Source of the DNA: Phyto melanocephala
Lineage: Eukaryota; Arthropoda; Insecta; Diptera; Rhinophoridae
Assembly: GCA_941918925.1 (NCBI GenBank)
Contig: OW799235.1
Span: 104,177,947-104,241,946, forward strand
Direction: 5' to 3'
Length of the DNA stretch: 64,000 nt
Numbering within the stretch: the stretch's first letter is position 1; every line of letters begins with the position of its first letter. Positions 11,810-24,345 of the stretch are shown piece after piece. The position numbers were made by a program, and so were the translations under genes. Below the pieces are notes generated by a model that had not been told where the DNA came from, did no database searches, and saw nothing but the letters and a program-made list of their open reading frames with translations.

Positions 11810-12042
11810 GTGTGGCGCAAGGTAATGCCATCTTTTAACTGGCTGCCATTTTGTTATCAACGAAAAATAAGAGCTCTGTTTTCGCAAAAGGTATATAAGA
11901 AAGAGTACAATTGGTGACATTTTTTGGAATAAAATGATATCGCTCAAATGGCCACCTCCCGACGTGGCACAGTGATGTTCGGTGCTATCTCTGAAAATGT
12001 CAGCCAATTCATTTTATAACATTACTCTTGAATTACCCTGTG
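11810..12042 (-). pseudogene. mariner-like element, transposase C-terminus remnant
   Basis: In the minus-strand frame starting at 12007, residues about 7-27 read STEHHCATSGGGHLSDIIL. GGxHLxDII is the recurrent end of mariner-family transposases. The frame then runs into non-homologous sequence. The outer edge CAGGGTAATTCAAGAGTAAT (complement at 12023-12042) looks like a transposon terminus. The left end (GCGCAAGGTAATGCC, about 11816) matches it only over a few bases, so the pairing of ends is uncertain. Confidence 0.45.
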
Positions 12043-12118
12043 AATTCACTTATAAATATATATTTGCATTGGAGTAGTTTTGTTAAAAATACTTTTGAAG
12101 ACAAGCACTTGCACATAC

Positions 12119-12388
12119 ATACATATCGATGCCTTACTTCCTCAACCTCGTATCTTAAAAAATACGGTTTTGACTTTTTCATATCAAACGATTATTTTAT
12201 GCTTTAACTAAAAACGATTAGTATATTATTACTACTAATATACATAAATACAATAAATTCCTTAATAATTGCATTTAAACTTTTAACCAAACACCGAAGT
12301 ATAAAAAGATTAACCGTTTTTTTTTTCTCTCCTGAAAAATTTTATTTTTTAAGATACGAGGTTGAGGAAGTAAGGCATCGATATGTAT
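12119..12388. mobile_element. MITE with 46-bp terminal inverted repeats
   Basis: The left arm 12119-12164 (ATACATATCGATGCCTTACT...) is the perfect complement of the right arm 12343-12388 (...AGTAAGGCATCGATATGTAT). The 178-bp interior is A/T rich and non-coding. The superfamily is not assigned. The interior shows no transposase remnant and no clear target duplication can be separated from the palindromic ends. Confidence 0.85.
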
Positions 12389-15300
12389 ATTTATGACAAT
12401 ATTGATGCCCTTTTTATTTAGTTTTATTTCAAATTGTTTTCAAAAATTAATATTTACAGATTTTCTTTAATATCTCATGTTTTAAAATTTTTGTTAATAA
12501 TAATAATAATTTTTTTTTATTTTTTTTTTTAATGTGAACTAGAATGCAATTTTAAAAGAGGTCAAAAAATTGCTACAAGTTTATGTCGCTTTAATTTCTA
12601 AAAAACCGTTATGTCCTCGCTTTCTTAAATGGCTTGCATTTAAAGGGATGATTATCTTTCATTTTCAAATTTGGTACCAATTAGAGGTCATTTGAAGTTT
12701 AATTGATCTAAACATTGTGTAGGGCGTTGAACGAAAAAATAGTTAAATTCCAGCAGTTTTACTTCAAATAGTATTGGTAGAATGATATTTAGGGATCTTT
12801 CAGAATATTGGCGCAATTTTAAAAATGTTCTTTCTCGCCGTTGAAATATACAGAAAAAGAAAATTAAGAGAAAAAGAAACTGGTAGATTCGTGCATAAAC
12901 TAAATTTAACTTTATTTGTATTCAACTTAGGATTTTTTAAATATATTCCCTATAATTTTGATGAATCTACAAGGTGTCTTAAGTTTCGTATTGTCATAGT
13001 GTCATAACTTTTTAAGTTATTAAATGGTTTAAAATTTTTGCCATAAACAATACAATAGTTTGTGTTTACTACTGTTGAGAAATTATGACATTATGATAAT
13101 ACGATACTAAAAAGTGAAAACAGCAATTGTTGAAAACAATAAAGCTTTGGAAATTCTAAAGATTTGAAATTATCTCAAAATGTAGTATAAGACAAATTAT
13201 TAAAATTTGGTTATACAAAACAGTAAATAAACTTTTTAGATGCATTAAACAATATTTAAAGATGAATACTTTTGCGCAAACCACAAATCAAAAGATGTTA
13301 TAATTTAATGATTTATTATAAAGTATATGTTTCATCGGCACTTACAAGAAATAAGTCAATTAGAGGTTTTCAAAAACTTAATAGGAATTATAATTTTACC
13401 TTAAGTATATGTTTCTAACAAAATCAAAAAATAAATTAAATACTATCTCTTTGGCTAAATATACTGTAGCTGTAATTTTCATAAATTCTTGAATATTATT
13501 AAATTTTGGGACACCCTATATATTTTTTCTTAATTTAATATATATGTACATATACTTTTTTGAGACATATTTCTTTGTAATTGTCAGATAATATTTTAAG
13601 AAAATTAATTAAAAATAATACATTGTAAGTTGTTTATAGAGTTGGTCACAAGTAAAAGGTTCCTACTTCAAAAAACTGCAATTTTACTGTACCTTTACAA
13701 AAGGCAAAAACCGACATATATGCTTTATTTGCCGTGTCAAATTCACCACTTCGAAATCACATAAACTCTCTCACACATTGAAACCAACGGAACACATTCT
13801 TCATAAGCTGAACTATTTGTAAATTAAAGAAGTAAAGAAAAACTTCTCTCTGTTGACACGTGGACATGTGCCCTTTAAAATGATATATGTATATGTTATT
13901 AAGCGAAAAGACAGCATTCTAAAGATATCTGTAGTGAATTCCGCATTTTTACGTAATACTCAATACATCTTTCTTATATATAAAGGGATTGTTTTTTTTT
14001 GTTTTATTGAAGGTGTGGCTAGGAAAAAGAGAAAAACTTATTGTTTTTTGGCTTTTAATGAAAAATGTTTATTCAACCTTTAAGAATTATTAAGAATTAT
14101 TTTTTAACAATTTACTTTTTACAAAGTTACTTTTTGTATTACAACATGAAATCAACGCACTTTTTTTAATTCATCATTATGGGTATTTACGGTGAATTTA
14201 TTTTTAACGATTTCGAATTTTTTTTTGTAATAATTTTTAAAAATGGCTTAAACAATTTGGAATAAACAATAAAATATTATTAACATATATCTATGCTTTT
14301 ACGAATTACGACATTATGGCCGAATGACATTATGAATTCACCAATTATATATACATACATTCAAGATTGTTATTAATAAGAATAATTTCATGGAGAGAAC
14401 TATTTATATATTTTCGATTACTCGTAGAAAAGCCTTTAATTTTTCCTTTTTTTATCTGTATCTTAAAATTATGTAAAGCAAATCTTCTGCATAGAGATCC
14501 CACCGTTAATGATAGTTGTCACTTTCTAATACTTTTTCTGATTAAAAAATAATTTATAATAATAATACACAAAAATTAAATAAAAGACACATATTAAGTC
14601 AATTTAAGTAGAATATGATTTATCAGCAAATGCAAAAAAAAAAAAAAAATAATAAATAAAAAGTAATGTGTTAAGAATTTTATTTACTTAAATCATCAAT
14701 AAATCATTTTACCGACAGTTATCCAGAAATATTAATTAATGCTTAGCAAATAATAAAAGTGATGTACGAGTAGATAAATTTTCAAATTAAAAATGAAATA
14801 CAAGTTCTTTGTCTATTTTTTGCCAACAAAAAAATTAGATATAGAACTTATAGTCTTGTTTAACAAAATAGCAGCGAACCTTTTTGACTTAAAAGATAAC
14901 CCGATAAAATAAAAGAACACAATAGCAGATGAGTTCTGTTGTTCAGTAAACGTTAATGATTAATAAAATATAAAGACTAAAAACTTATTTGCGTATTGAT
15001 TTTTTTAAATTTTTTCATTTTTCGTATGATGAAAAATATCGAGCCCTACGGCTGAATTAGTGGAGCGCATCTGTAATATAATATATCAGCTGTTTGTTTT
15101 TGGCATATGGGATGAAATGCAAAAGCTTACTGAGTGTTAACGTACCGTAGTTGTTATGTACCTTTCTGTATAAAATAGAATTTTCTTATGGTATTGCCAG
15201 ACATTTTTAAGCCAGTGATAAGCTGCTTGTTTAATAATTTTCCGGTATTTTCGCTCTTTTTTAATGCTTTTTTATAATTATATCTGTCGAATTTTGCCAA

Positions 15301-15531
15301 ATTAACTTAAACTAATACAAAAATTTGTATGTATATACACGTTTAATTTTGTAAAAATCTCTTATCGTGTATGCACATACATATATATAAACAAAAATTT
15401 AATACTTATATTTTACCCCCATATTTATAAAACTAAAAATGAGTTTTAAAAGTATTTTATTTAATTTTTTTCATACAAAATTTTATTAAAATATAAGAAT
15501 ATAAGCCTTAGATTACAACGACCGAATTTAC
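12389..15531. other. AT-rich sequence, no gene seen
   Basis: About 3.1 kb with poly-A/T runs (for example 14635-14650). Small ORFs here have the residue composition of translated A/T noise. No repeat family was recognised. Confidence 0.5.
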
Positions 15532-15622
15532 AAAAAATATTTTAGGTTTACTGAAGGCTTATTTGACAAATTTCTCTACAACATCTGTCAAATAAGCCTT
15601 CAATAAACCTAAAATATTTTTT
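15532..15622. repeat. 91-nt near-perfect hairpin (foldback element)
   Basis: The arms 15532-15568 and 15586-15622 are complementary at 36 of 37 positions, with a 17-nt loop (AATTTCTCTACAACATC). The core words are TTACTGAAGGCTTATTTGAC and its complement. A decayed relative lies at 37803-37871, so this is a dispersed repeat, not a one-off palindrome. It could be a tiny foldback MITE. A precursor-microRNA-like role is possible but unsupported. It sits 21 bp before Helitron copy 3. Confidence 0.85.
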
Positions 15623-15643
15623 TATGTAAACAGCAGCAGTAAA

Positions 15644-15663
15644 TCTATATATATAAAAGTGAA

Positions 15664-15714
<51 letters not shown>

Positions 15715-16537
15715 GCTATAGACTCCGAAACTGTAAAACCGATCGGGCTGAAACTTTGGTAAGTTGTTGTACACATACCAGGGAGTGTTTATGGGTGAAA
15801 AAAAGTGGGCGGGGCCACGCCCATAAAAAATTAGTTATCAGTTTTAGCTACTTGCACTTGACCGATTTTTCTGAAACTTTGCACACATATCGAGCTGCCA
15901 TGACTAAATAATTTCGAGATAAGAAAAGTGGGCGGGGCCACGCCCCTAAAAAAGTTTTAATTTTGAGGTACTTGCACTGAACCGATTTTTCTGAAACTTT
16001 GCACACATACTAAGGTGTCATAACCATATAATTTTGTGATAAAAAAAGTGGGCGGGGCCACGCCCATAAAAAATTAGTTAACATTTTTAGCTACTTGCAC
16101 TTGACCGATTTTTCTGAAACTTTGCACACATATCGAGCTGTCATGACTAAATAATTTCGTGACTAGAAAAGTGGGCAGTGCCACGCCCATAAAAAAGAGG
16201 TATCATTTTGAGGTACTTGCACTGGACCGATTATTTTGAAACTTTGCACACGTATTGGACTGTTATGACTTTACAATTTCATGATTAGAAAAGTGGGCAG
16301 GGCCACGCCCATTAAAACAATTATAATTTTGAGGTACTTGCACTGGTCCGATTCTTCTGAAACATGGCACACATATTGAGCTGTTATGACTTTACAATTT
16401 CGTGATTAGAAAAGTGGGCAATGCCACGCCTATAAAAAAATTATAATTATTAGGCTTTTGCACTTGATATTCAATTAAAATTCAGAATGCATTTCCATTC
16501 GTTAAGGGGCGTAGCAACGCGCGCCGGGTTTGGCTAG
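15644..16537 (+). mobile_element. non-autonomous Helitron, copy 3
   Basis: TCTATATATATAAAAGTG after A at the 5' end. The 3' end is GCGCGCCGGGTTTGGCTAG before T. The interior repeats about 122-bp units with GTGGGCGGGGCCACGCCC palindromes, as in copies 1 and 2. No coding sequence. Confidence 0.85.
15669..15712 (+). repeat. (GT)22 microsatellite in Helitron
   Basis: Twenty-two uninterrupted GT units, the longest of the tracts at this position in the family. Confidence 0.95.
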
Positions 16538-19500
16538 TCTATAATATAAACATGAAATAGTAAGCAATATATATTTATATATATACATCATACACAAAAA
16601 ATCGTTCTGATTCAATTTGGTACTTTTTCTTGATAACAGTCACCATTTGAAAAGTTTTAATTTCCATCACTCTGTTGTAAACAGCTCTTTCTTTTTCATT
16701 GCATGGAAACAAGGCAAACAAAATAAGGTGAAATGAAGTAAATTGTAAATTGTAATTCTAAATCTATTTAACTTTAAATTAATTAAACACAAGCTTGTTT
16801 GAAAAATATTTTTAAATTGTTGTATGTACATACATACATTTGTATACTAATGCGGTTTTGTTTATGTATTTCAAAAACATTTGTATGTCACACGTTTTTA
16901 AATGTTCTATAACTGCACCAACGTACTTACATTACGTATGCAGCAACGCTCGACTAACGTGGCCTTTTACCGCTAAAATAACGTAATCCACAACAACCAA
17001 ATTTTGCAGAAAAGGATTCTTGAACTTTTGTTCAAACTTTTTCATTTTTTTTTCTGACAATTTAAATGCAGTCTGTCAATGATCTTATATAACTTATAAA
17101 TAAGTTTTAGCTTAATTATCCATATAGAAAACTTTTTGTCAGTTACTAACTGGTTAGACCAAAATTTGACCCCGAAAATAACATACACACAGAAAAGTTA
17201 AAGAAGTTAAAGAAGAAGTTTTCCAATTTTTATTAAAACTTAACTCTACTAATTTTGATTAATCTATTTTATTAACCTAATATTTTGCATAAATTTAGAA
17301 AAAAATGTTATTCATTAAAGAATTTAAAACTAAAAATAAAATTTTTCAGTTTTACTCCGGTAAAAATATTCTTTGCATCTCAAACCAAGTGTTGTGATTT
17401 TTAATTTGGAATTCCTTAATTATAAAATCATTGAATGGAAATATAAGAGGTGTATTATTAGTGGTACGTTTGTATAAAATATTTGGATATGTATTGGTAT
17501 AAGTATTTAGAAATGACTTCTTTAATTTTGTCTTTTTTGAGAGTATGTCATGTCCACAGGTTTTTTATTGCAGTTAATTTTTTTCATATTTACGTGAGCT
17601 TACGAGTATATAAGCAAACAAAAAACAAGTGCCTGTATTAGTTTATATTTGTAGTGAGTTGCACAATCTTGAGTGAAAAACTTTTTACAGTTTCATCTCT
17701 AGATTAAAATAACTAACAGGTGACGGTAACATATCGTCGATGCTCCGACGTGATCGGTTATGTGACAATTTTTTAGTTTTTTTCTATTGCTTTATTTTGA
17801 ACTTTTATTAGTTATATATCTATCCATCAAATCGTTAATGGATATCTTTATTGGTTCAAAAATAAACAATAGTCGGTGTGCTAAAGTTTAATACTGGTAA
17901 ACTAAAAAAATACACAACTAAAGTTGTTAAAGAAATGACGATATGTTAATATTGGGTGTCTATTAGAATTAATTCATTTAGTTATTTCGTTAAATATACG
18001 GTGAATCTAAAATTTTTTAATGTCACTTACGTTGTTTTTGCAGTTACACAAAAGTTAAATTGAATGGGATGTATTTCTGTAACTATTACTACTTTCGATT
18101 CAATATTATATCAGCCGAGCTGTTGGAGGCTACATAACAATTCTGCGTCAAAAAATCAATTTCGAAAAATATGTCAGTTATGTTCGCTGTTATGACTCGA
18201 TCTAAAAAATTCATTAAAAAGCAGTAGCATAAAAGTTCAACCAGAAAGTATGTTTTCCTAAATATAAAACATAACTAGAAAAAAGTTAGTATAAATAAAA
18301 GGTTCGTTTTAGTGTTTTACAATAAACTTTTATCTCTGGAATTTTGAAAAACCTAAAAATACACCGACATCAAATTAAAAGTTATTGTATACAAATTTAT
18401 TTCAACTTTTCTGTAATATTTTTTATAATAAGTGATGAAACGAGCTTTTCTTTAAAAAGGATTTTGCGGTTAAAACTTGCTTTTATATAATTGTTTTCAT
18501 AAGAGTGTTTTAAGTTAAGCTTGTTTACTTTGAAGTTTAATGACTCAATAATTTGGTTATCTTCCCACAACACAAGCTACAACAAGATAAATAATTTCTC
18601 TAATAAGGTATAAATACCATAAAAATGCACTATAAAAAATAAATAATTAATTATTTTTTTTTATCGAAAAGATAATAATTTAAAAATTAAAAAACAAACA
18701 AAAATTTGTGTTGAAAATTTGTCTTCACTTTTTGAAAAATGTTCAATGAATCAGTAAATTTCTACATATCATCGATTTTATATAAATTTAATAAACCATT
18801 AATTAAAAAAATCTTCCATGATAAGAATTGGTTATTCTCTGTTTTTCATAATTTTAAACAAAGTACAAAGTACAAAATACATCTATTATTTTTAATAATT
18901 TAAAAACCCTAATAGAAAATGATACAAATTTAAATTTTTAGCAAAAAGAAAAATTATTGTTTTGTTTTTCTTCGGTTAAGGCAACATCATCTGACTTTGG
19001 GAAATATTGATTTAATATGTTCTTTTACTAAATATGTACTTGTTATGACATTAAAAATTTATTTGAAATCAATATTAAAAAATATTGACTGTGTATTTGA
19101 ATGAGATCACGCTAATTTATTATTTAACATTTACCATACAGCCAGTCAACGAATCAATTTTAAGTGATTAATACAAGCCCGTTAAAAGTCGTTTTCAATT
19201 AGACGTGTGTACTGAGGCGTCACTATGTCTGCTTGTTCTTTACAAATGTATTTATTTAAAAAAATATGCGTTATTATCTACAAATTTTAGATTATCTATA
19301 AAATATACACGTATACGCGTATGTATAGGTATTTTAGTTTATATATTTAAATTTAACAAATAATTGAAGACTGCAGCTTAGTTTTGTTTTTGTATTTTTC
19401 CACATACATTTACACTATTACAACCAAAAAATTGTACAATTCAATATAAATATACACATTTTTAACGAGATGCCAATAAAAAAGTGTAGGGTGTCATGAC

Positions 19501-19539
19501 TTCGTTATTCTACGGTGCTACACGTAAAATACCTTGTTA
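16538..19539. other. AT-rich sequence, no gene seen
   Basis: Three kilobases of A/T-rich DNA. A CG-containing patch at about 17720-17765 (GTCGATGCTCCGACGTGATC) stands out in composition, but no frame or family was recognised in it. Confidence 0.5.
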
Positions 19540-20155
19540 TCTATATAAATAAAAATCAATGTGTGTTTGTATGTTTGTATGTTTATATGTTTGTTTGTAT
19601 GTTTGTTTGTGCTTTATAGACGGTTAAACGGCTGGACCGACTTCCTTGAAATTTTCACAGAATCTTTCTGTATGTCTGGAAGGAACTATAGGCTATACTT
19701 TGGTTTGAAATTGTTAGTGGGCGGGGTGCCACGCCCTATTAAAGAATAAGTATTAAATATTATATATCACGAAAGTTAAGCCAGCTAGAGGCTTAAAATT
19801 AAGTACGGTAAACTGTGACATCCACACAAACATTTGGGTAAAAAATAGGAGGACTTGCAATAGCAGGCGTGGCCACATGAATTAAATACTAAATTTCGTA
19901 TATTTGGAAAACGATATCGATTAGAGTACTAAAATTTTGCAAAAGCAACATTGATATTCAAATAGACACTGATGGAAAAAATGGGTGTATTAACAGTAGT
20001 GGGCGTGGCACCTACCATATGAATTAAATACTAAAATTCGTATATCTGGAAAACGATATCGATTAGAGTACTAAAATTTTGCAAAAGCAACATTGATATT
20101 CAAATAGACACTGATGGAAAAAATGGGTGTATTAACAATAGTGGGCGTGGCATAC
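19540..20155 (+). mobile_element. Helitron-like element, 5' end plus 142-bp tandem repeat
   Basis: It opens TCTATATAAATAAAAATC followed by TGTATGTTTGT repeats, a common start of insect non-autonomous Helitrons. The phrase AACGGCTGGACCGACTT is at about 19627. From about 19877 a 142-bp unit is repeated twice (GAATTAAATACTAAA at 19879 and 20021). Each unit ends in GGGCGTGGC. No CTAG terminus with a hairpin was found after 20155, so the 3' end is missing or unrecognised. Confidence 0.6.
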
Positions 20156-21294
20156 ATACAATATATAAACTCATATGTTTAATTTAAAAAATAGTGTCGC
20201 CAACTACAAACACTATTACCCAATTCATAACGTACCAATGTCGTAGTAGATGTACACATTTTTTTGATAATATATTTTTGTAACATATTTATCTATGTTT
20301 ATGGAATGTCGTATTAATGCATTTTAGCTGGAAAAGAAAGTACGATTGCTGTTAATATGTAAAAATGAATTTCATACAACCTACGACTAGTACTACAGGA
20401 ATTGATCATATAAGCATTTTTATAATGATTTCATAAATTTAAAGCTATTTCCGTCTGTTGTTTAAAAACAACTTTTTGAAGCTGTCATGTATACCTTAGA
20501 CTGTTATATGATATCAATTTATCAGTTATAACTTTGAGAATTTTTGTATTGAAAATCAGCTATGTGGGCTTATTACGAGCTAAGATAGAGGCAAAACAAC
20601 ACGATTGCCATTGTTTTTTACCCAAACCCAAATGAGATTTTGCAGCTTCTATGGAACTCCTTAAAACGGTTGTTCAGTATATACATAATGTGTTCAATCG
20701 GCAAGATTTACTGCAAATCTTAGATCAGTGGGTCAATTACCAACAAAGATATTGGCAAAAACTATTGCTAGAAAAAAACAAAAACAATGTTAATTCAGAA
20801 TTCAAATTATAACTTTCCCAAACAAGTTTTGGTCACCATTTAGTTGTCGGTTATGGTCCTACTAGGTTTTAAATTTAAACATAATTTTATAGCCCAAAAA
20901 TCTATTTAGCTCAGATCCCGGATACATTTTTTTTCTTACATGTGTGTACATACATTTTATGAAAATCACATTCTTTCAGACGACCATTAAATCCATAAAT
21001 ATCAAAGATATAGACAAAAAATATTTTTATTTTATGCTGATAGAACACAAATATCGGTCATATTCTTTTGGTATAAACATCGTCTTTATTGGCCCATAAA
21101 TGACTTAGTTATATGCAAAAAACAAATAACGTTTATTTGTGTTTTTTATCCGAAATATCAAAGCAAATATAATATTTTTGTGCACTTCTTACTCTAGATA
21201 TACATATATATGTACATATGTTAACATACATGCATACTTACTTACAAAAATATAAAAAAAAAACTTTCATAGAAGCATTTGTAATTATATACTA
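20156..21294. other. AT-rich sequence, possible old repeat, no gene seen
   Basis: The part around 20480-20760 has a mixed composition (for example CGGCAAGATTTACTGC) that looks like decayed repeat DNA, but I cannot name the family. No open frame. Confidence 0.4.
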
Positions 21295-21580
21295 GGGTGA
21301 TCGACTCGGTTTTACAACCGGTGAAAAACTCGGTTTTTTCCTCTTTCTGCTGACGGTTTTTTTTAAATGTTGATTTTTCGACTATCGAATACACCGGATT
21401 TTTTATCCGAAAAAGTCGGTTTTTTATCTTTTTAGTTTGTTTTCATATGTAACAAATCGTACCTAGTATATTAAGTACGTGAAAAGTTTCCAAACATCAG
21501 GAAATAAAAACTATTAAATATTCTTCAATAAAATTGTAAGAAATTTATTTGTTGTTTAAAAAACAAATGCAAAATAAGAA

Positions 21581-22388
21581 CAAGTAAGAGCGCTATATTC
21601 GGCCGTGCCGAATCTTATATACCCTTCACAACTTGTAGTCATGCAATAACAGTGGTTTGTGTCACCATTCATCCCATATGATATACGTACACACATATAA
21701 AAATATACATATATAAAAACGTCCCATTGTAAAATTATAAATTCACGTATGTATGTTAAAAAAAACAAAAAAAAAAAAAATTAAAGAAAAAATTTAAAAA
21801 AAAAATTAAAAAAAAAAATTTAAAAAAAAAATTAAAAAAAAAATTATTATGTATATAATATATATAAAACAAAAAAAATAAAAAAAAAATAATAATAAAA
21901 ATATAAATAATATATTAAATAAAAAATAAAAAAAAAATTAAAAAAAAAAATTAAAAAAAAATTTTTTTTGGCTCAGCTGGGATTCGATGCCACGTTTTCT
22001 CTAACCAGTATAAACGTTTGTATGTATGTCTGTTGTTGTTGTAATGTTGTTTTTGTGAAAAAAAATCGAGGTGATCGTGGTTTTTTGCTCATATCTCAGT
22101 TGTTTATGTACCGATGTTTCTGATTTTCAATACCGATCTACTCCCGAATATTTCTGATATTTTAATACCTTACCCGGGTCCAACCTATGTCGGGGGGCTT
22201 CAAAAAGTTGATTTCAACATACACACGGACAGACGGTCAGACGGACAGACGGACAGACTGACAGAGCTTAATCGACTCCCCTATTCATAAGCTTTCAGAA
22301 AATATATACTTTATGGGGTCGGAAATGAAAATTGTAGAAATTTCACACGGAATGACAAACCTATATATACCCTTTTTCACTGTGTGAA
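21581..22388 (-). mobile_element. DINE-1-like element, short subfamily, copy C
   Basis: Read on the minus strand the order is: TTTTCACACAGTGAAAAAGG, the CCCCATAAAGTATATA block, a GTCTGTCCGTCTG tract (about 22229-22262), a T-rich middle, and the terminal hairpin ATTCGGCACGGCCGAATAT with CTTACTTG (about 21581-21608). Copy D at 52402-53208 is a close match in the opposite orientation. The first few bases of the 5' hairpin (TATACCC) appear lost at 22389. Confidence 0.8.
21770..21970. repeat. A-rich low-complexity tract inside DINE copy C
   Basis: Nearly pure A with scattered T (runs of AAAAAAAATT type). The matching tract in copy D is 52828-53037, T-rich because the element is inverted. Such a tract can slip in replication and assembly. 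Confidence 0.9.
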
Positions 22389-23213
22389 AATAAAAATATA
22401 ATAGTATATATAGTATAAAAATAATTGAGCTTAAATATTATTTTTTTATAGGTTATAAACCTAACGTTAAAACTTAAAGGTAATTGAAGCATAAACTTAG
22501 CTGATCGATCACTTTTAGGTAAAAAGTGTAGTTACAATAAAGAAAAACCAATAAACTCTTCTTCCAGATCCTAATTTTAATTAATGATATTGAGTGTCTG
22601 TCAACTTAAATTTCAATTAAACCATCGAACAAACTAATTTATGCCTATATTTGTATGTCTGTCAGGGGTATAAGAAAGATTTTTTAAAATGAAAATTTAA
22701 AGATTTTCTCCCTAGACTTTAAAATGTGTTTCAAATTACAGAAATCATTTCAAACAAAATACGTTAGTTCATATTAGTTTAAAAGATCTATTTAACATTT
22801 ACAAAATGTACAGAAGGAGATACAAAAATTTATAACAGCCTTATAAAAAGTCTTATTTACTTATGTATTAATTTATTGTTTTTATTTATTTTACTTGTAA
22901 AGAGTACCTTTTGTCCTTAAATCCAACTAATTAAAACCAAATTAGTCAACGCATACATGTCAGTTTTTGCGTTATTGTTCAGCCAAACGTATATAAACTG
23001 TAAAATTTTCATATATAGATATAAGTTTTATTATAATCTTTTTTTACAATATTTTTTAATTTTTTCTTTAAATTTTATATTTTATATATTCGAACCGGTT
23101 AACCGGGTTTTTCTCAATTTTCAAAATAGCAACCGGGTTTCTTTCAAATTCTAAATTTCAAACTATTTGAAAACCGGTTTCTTAAAAAAGTCGAATAATC
23201 GATTACCCTACTA

Positions 23214-24002
23214 AATACCCACAGCTTTACATGCATACAACATAGAGACAGTAAAGTTATCAAAAAATCGTCTCAGCTATAAATGTATTTATGAGATACC
23301 AAATTGGCAACATTATTTTTCAGTATGTGCATTTTTTTGCTGCAAATACAAGTTTTCCTCCTTAAATTCTCTTTAGGTAAATTGTACACATTGTAACGAT
23401 GATGTGAGCCATTAAATAAAAAAACCTACTTTGAAAAAATTTTTTTTTAATTTAAACTTGAATGCATTTTTTTGCAGTACTGAATGTTTTTTTTTAGTCA
23501 TAAAAACCTGTATTTGACGGCACATTTAATGCACATAAGTAAATGGGGGAATGATTGTATGAGTATTGTATACCCTTTTTTCTCCATGAAACATACACGT
23601 GATTACAATACAATGAATGACCAAACAGATGGACTATGATGTCAAGTTCAATGTCGTATGTTTGAATTTCTTTTTAAGAGCATTTTTTTCAATAAAACTT
23701 GTTTTATCTTAAAGAAACTTTTTAAAGTGCATTTCATTAGGAGAGAAACGATAATGCATGAACATACATACATATGTATAAGGATACGTGTTTATATTTA
23801 TGATCATATGGACCAGAGATGGGAAATGAAAAGGTTCTGCCGAATAAAACAAATTTTAAGGAGGTAATTTTTGTTGTTTTTTTTTTATCTTAAAGTATCT
23901 ATGATCATTTTGGTAATTCCAAAAAAAGACTTACCTTCTGCCCCATATAATATATGAGTATACAGGGTTGACTTTTTATTAAATTATTTTTAGGGTTTTT
24001 AT
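23214..24002. other. AT-rich sequence, no gene seen
   Basis: No feature supported; includes a tract of T and A runs near 23430-23510. Confidence 0.5.
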
Positions 24003-24345
24003 TATATCCATCATCAATAAAATAGTGTGGCGGTTTACTCATTTTGTTATTCCAGCTGTAACATCGAGATATCCATTGTAGACCCCTTAAAGTATATATT
24101 TTCTGAGGCCTGGTATCATTTAAGGAAGATCTAGCTATATCCGTCCGTTTGTTGGAAGCACTATAGAGCTTGAACCGAAAAAGTTAGGGGTTTTAAATTT
24201 TGCCGTAGTTTTTCTTATACATGAACTTTGTTTGGAATTGAAAATGGACTACATCGGTATATTATAAAGAGAGTTATAGCTCATATTGCAAGAGTATGTC
24301 AAAAAACAATGTCCTTCCTACATCTCATGATGCTCGAAATATTTT
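24003..24345 (+). mobile_element. DINE-1-like element, decayed 5' fragment
   Basis: Degenerate 5' hairpin (TATATCCATCATCA), then GACCCCTTAAAGTATATATT (about 24081), AGATCTAGCTATATCCGTCC (about 24128) and a stretch resembling copies A/B up to about 24345. The 3' part of the element is absent. Confidence 0.65.

Larger units (their letters stand above)
21295..23208. mobile_element. possible hAT-like DNA element with short inverted ends
   Basis: The left end is TAGGGTGATCGACTCGG and the right end is the complement of TCGATTACCCTA, so the two share TAGGGTnATCGA. ACCGGTT/AACCGGT words are scattered at both ends (21310-21430 and 23090-23190). TACTA occurs just outside or overlapping both ends (21290-21294, 23209-23213). 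The hAT label is only a guess from the end sequence. DINE copy C is nested inside (21581-22388). No transposase was seen. Confidence 0.4.

Noticed and set aside
11810..12042. Pairing CAGGGTAATTC with GCAAGGTAATG as inverted ends of a complete MITE
   Set aside because: Only a few bases agree; kept only as a C-terminal remnant.
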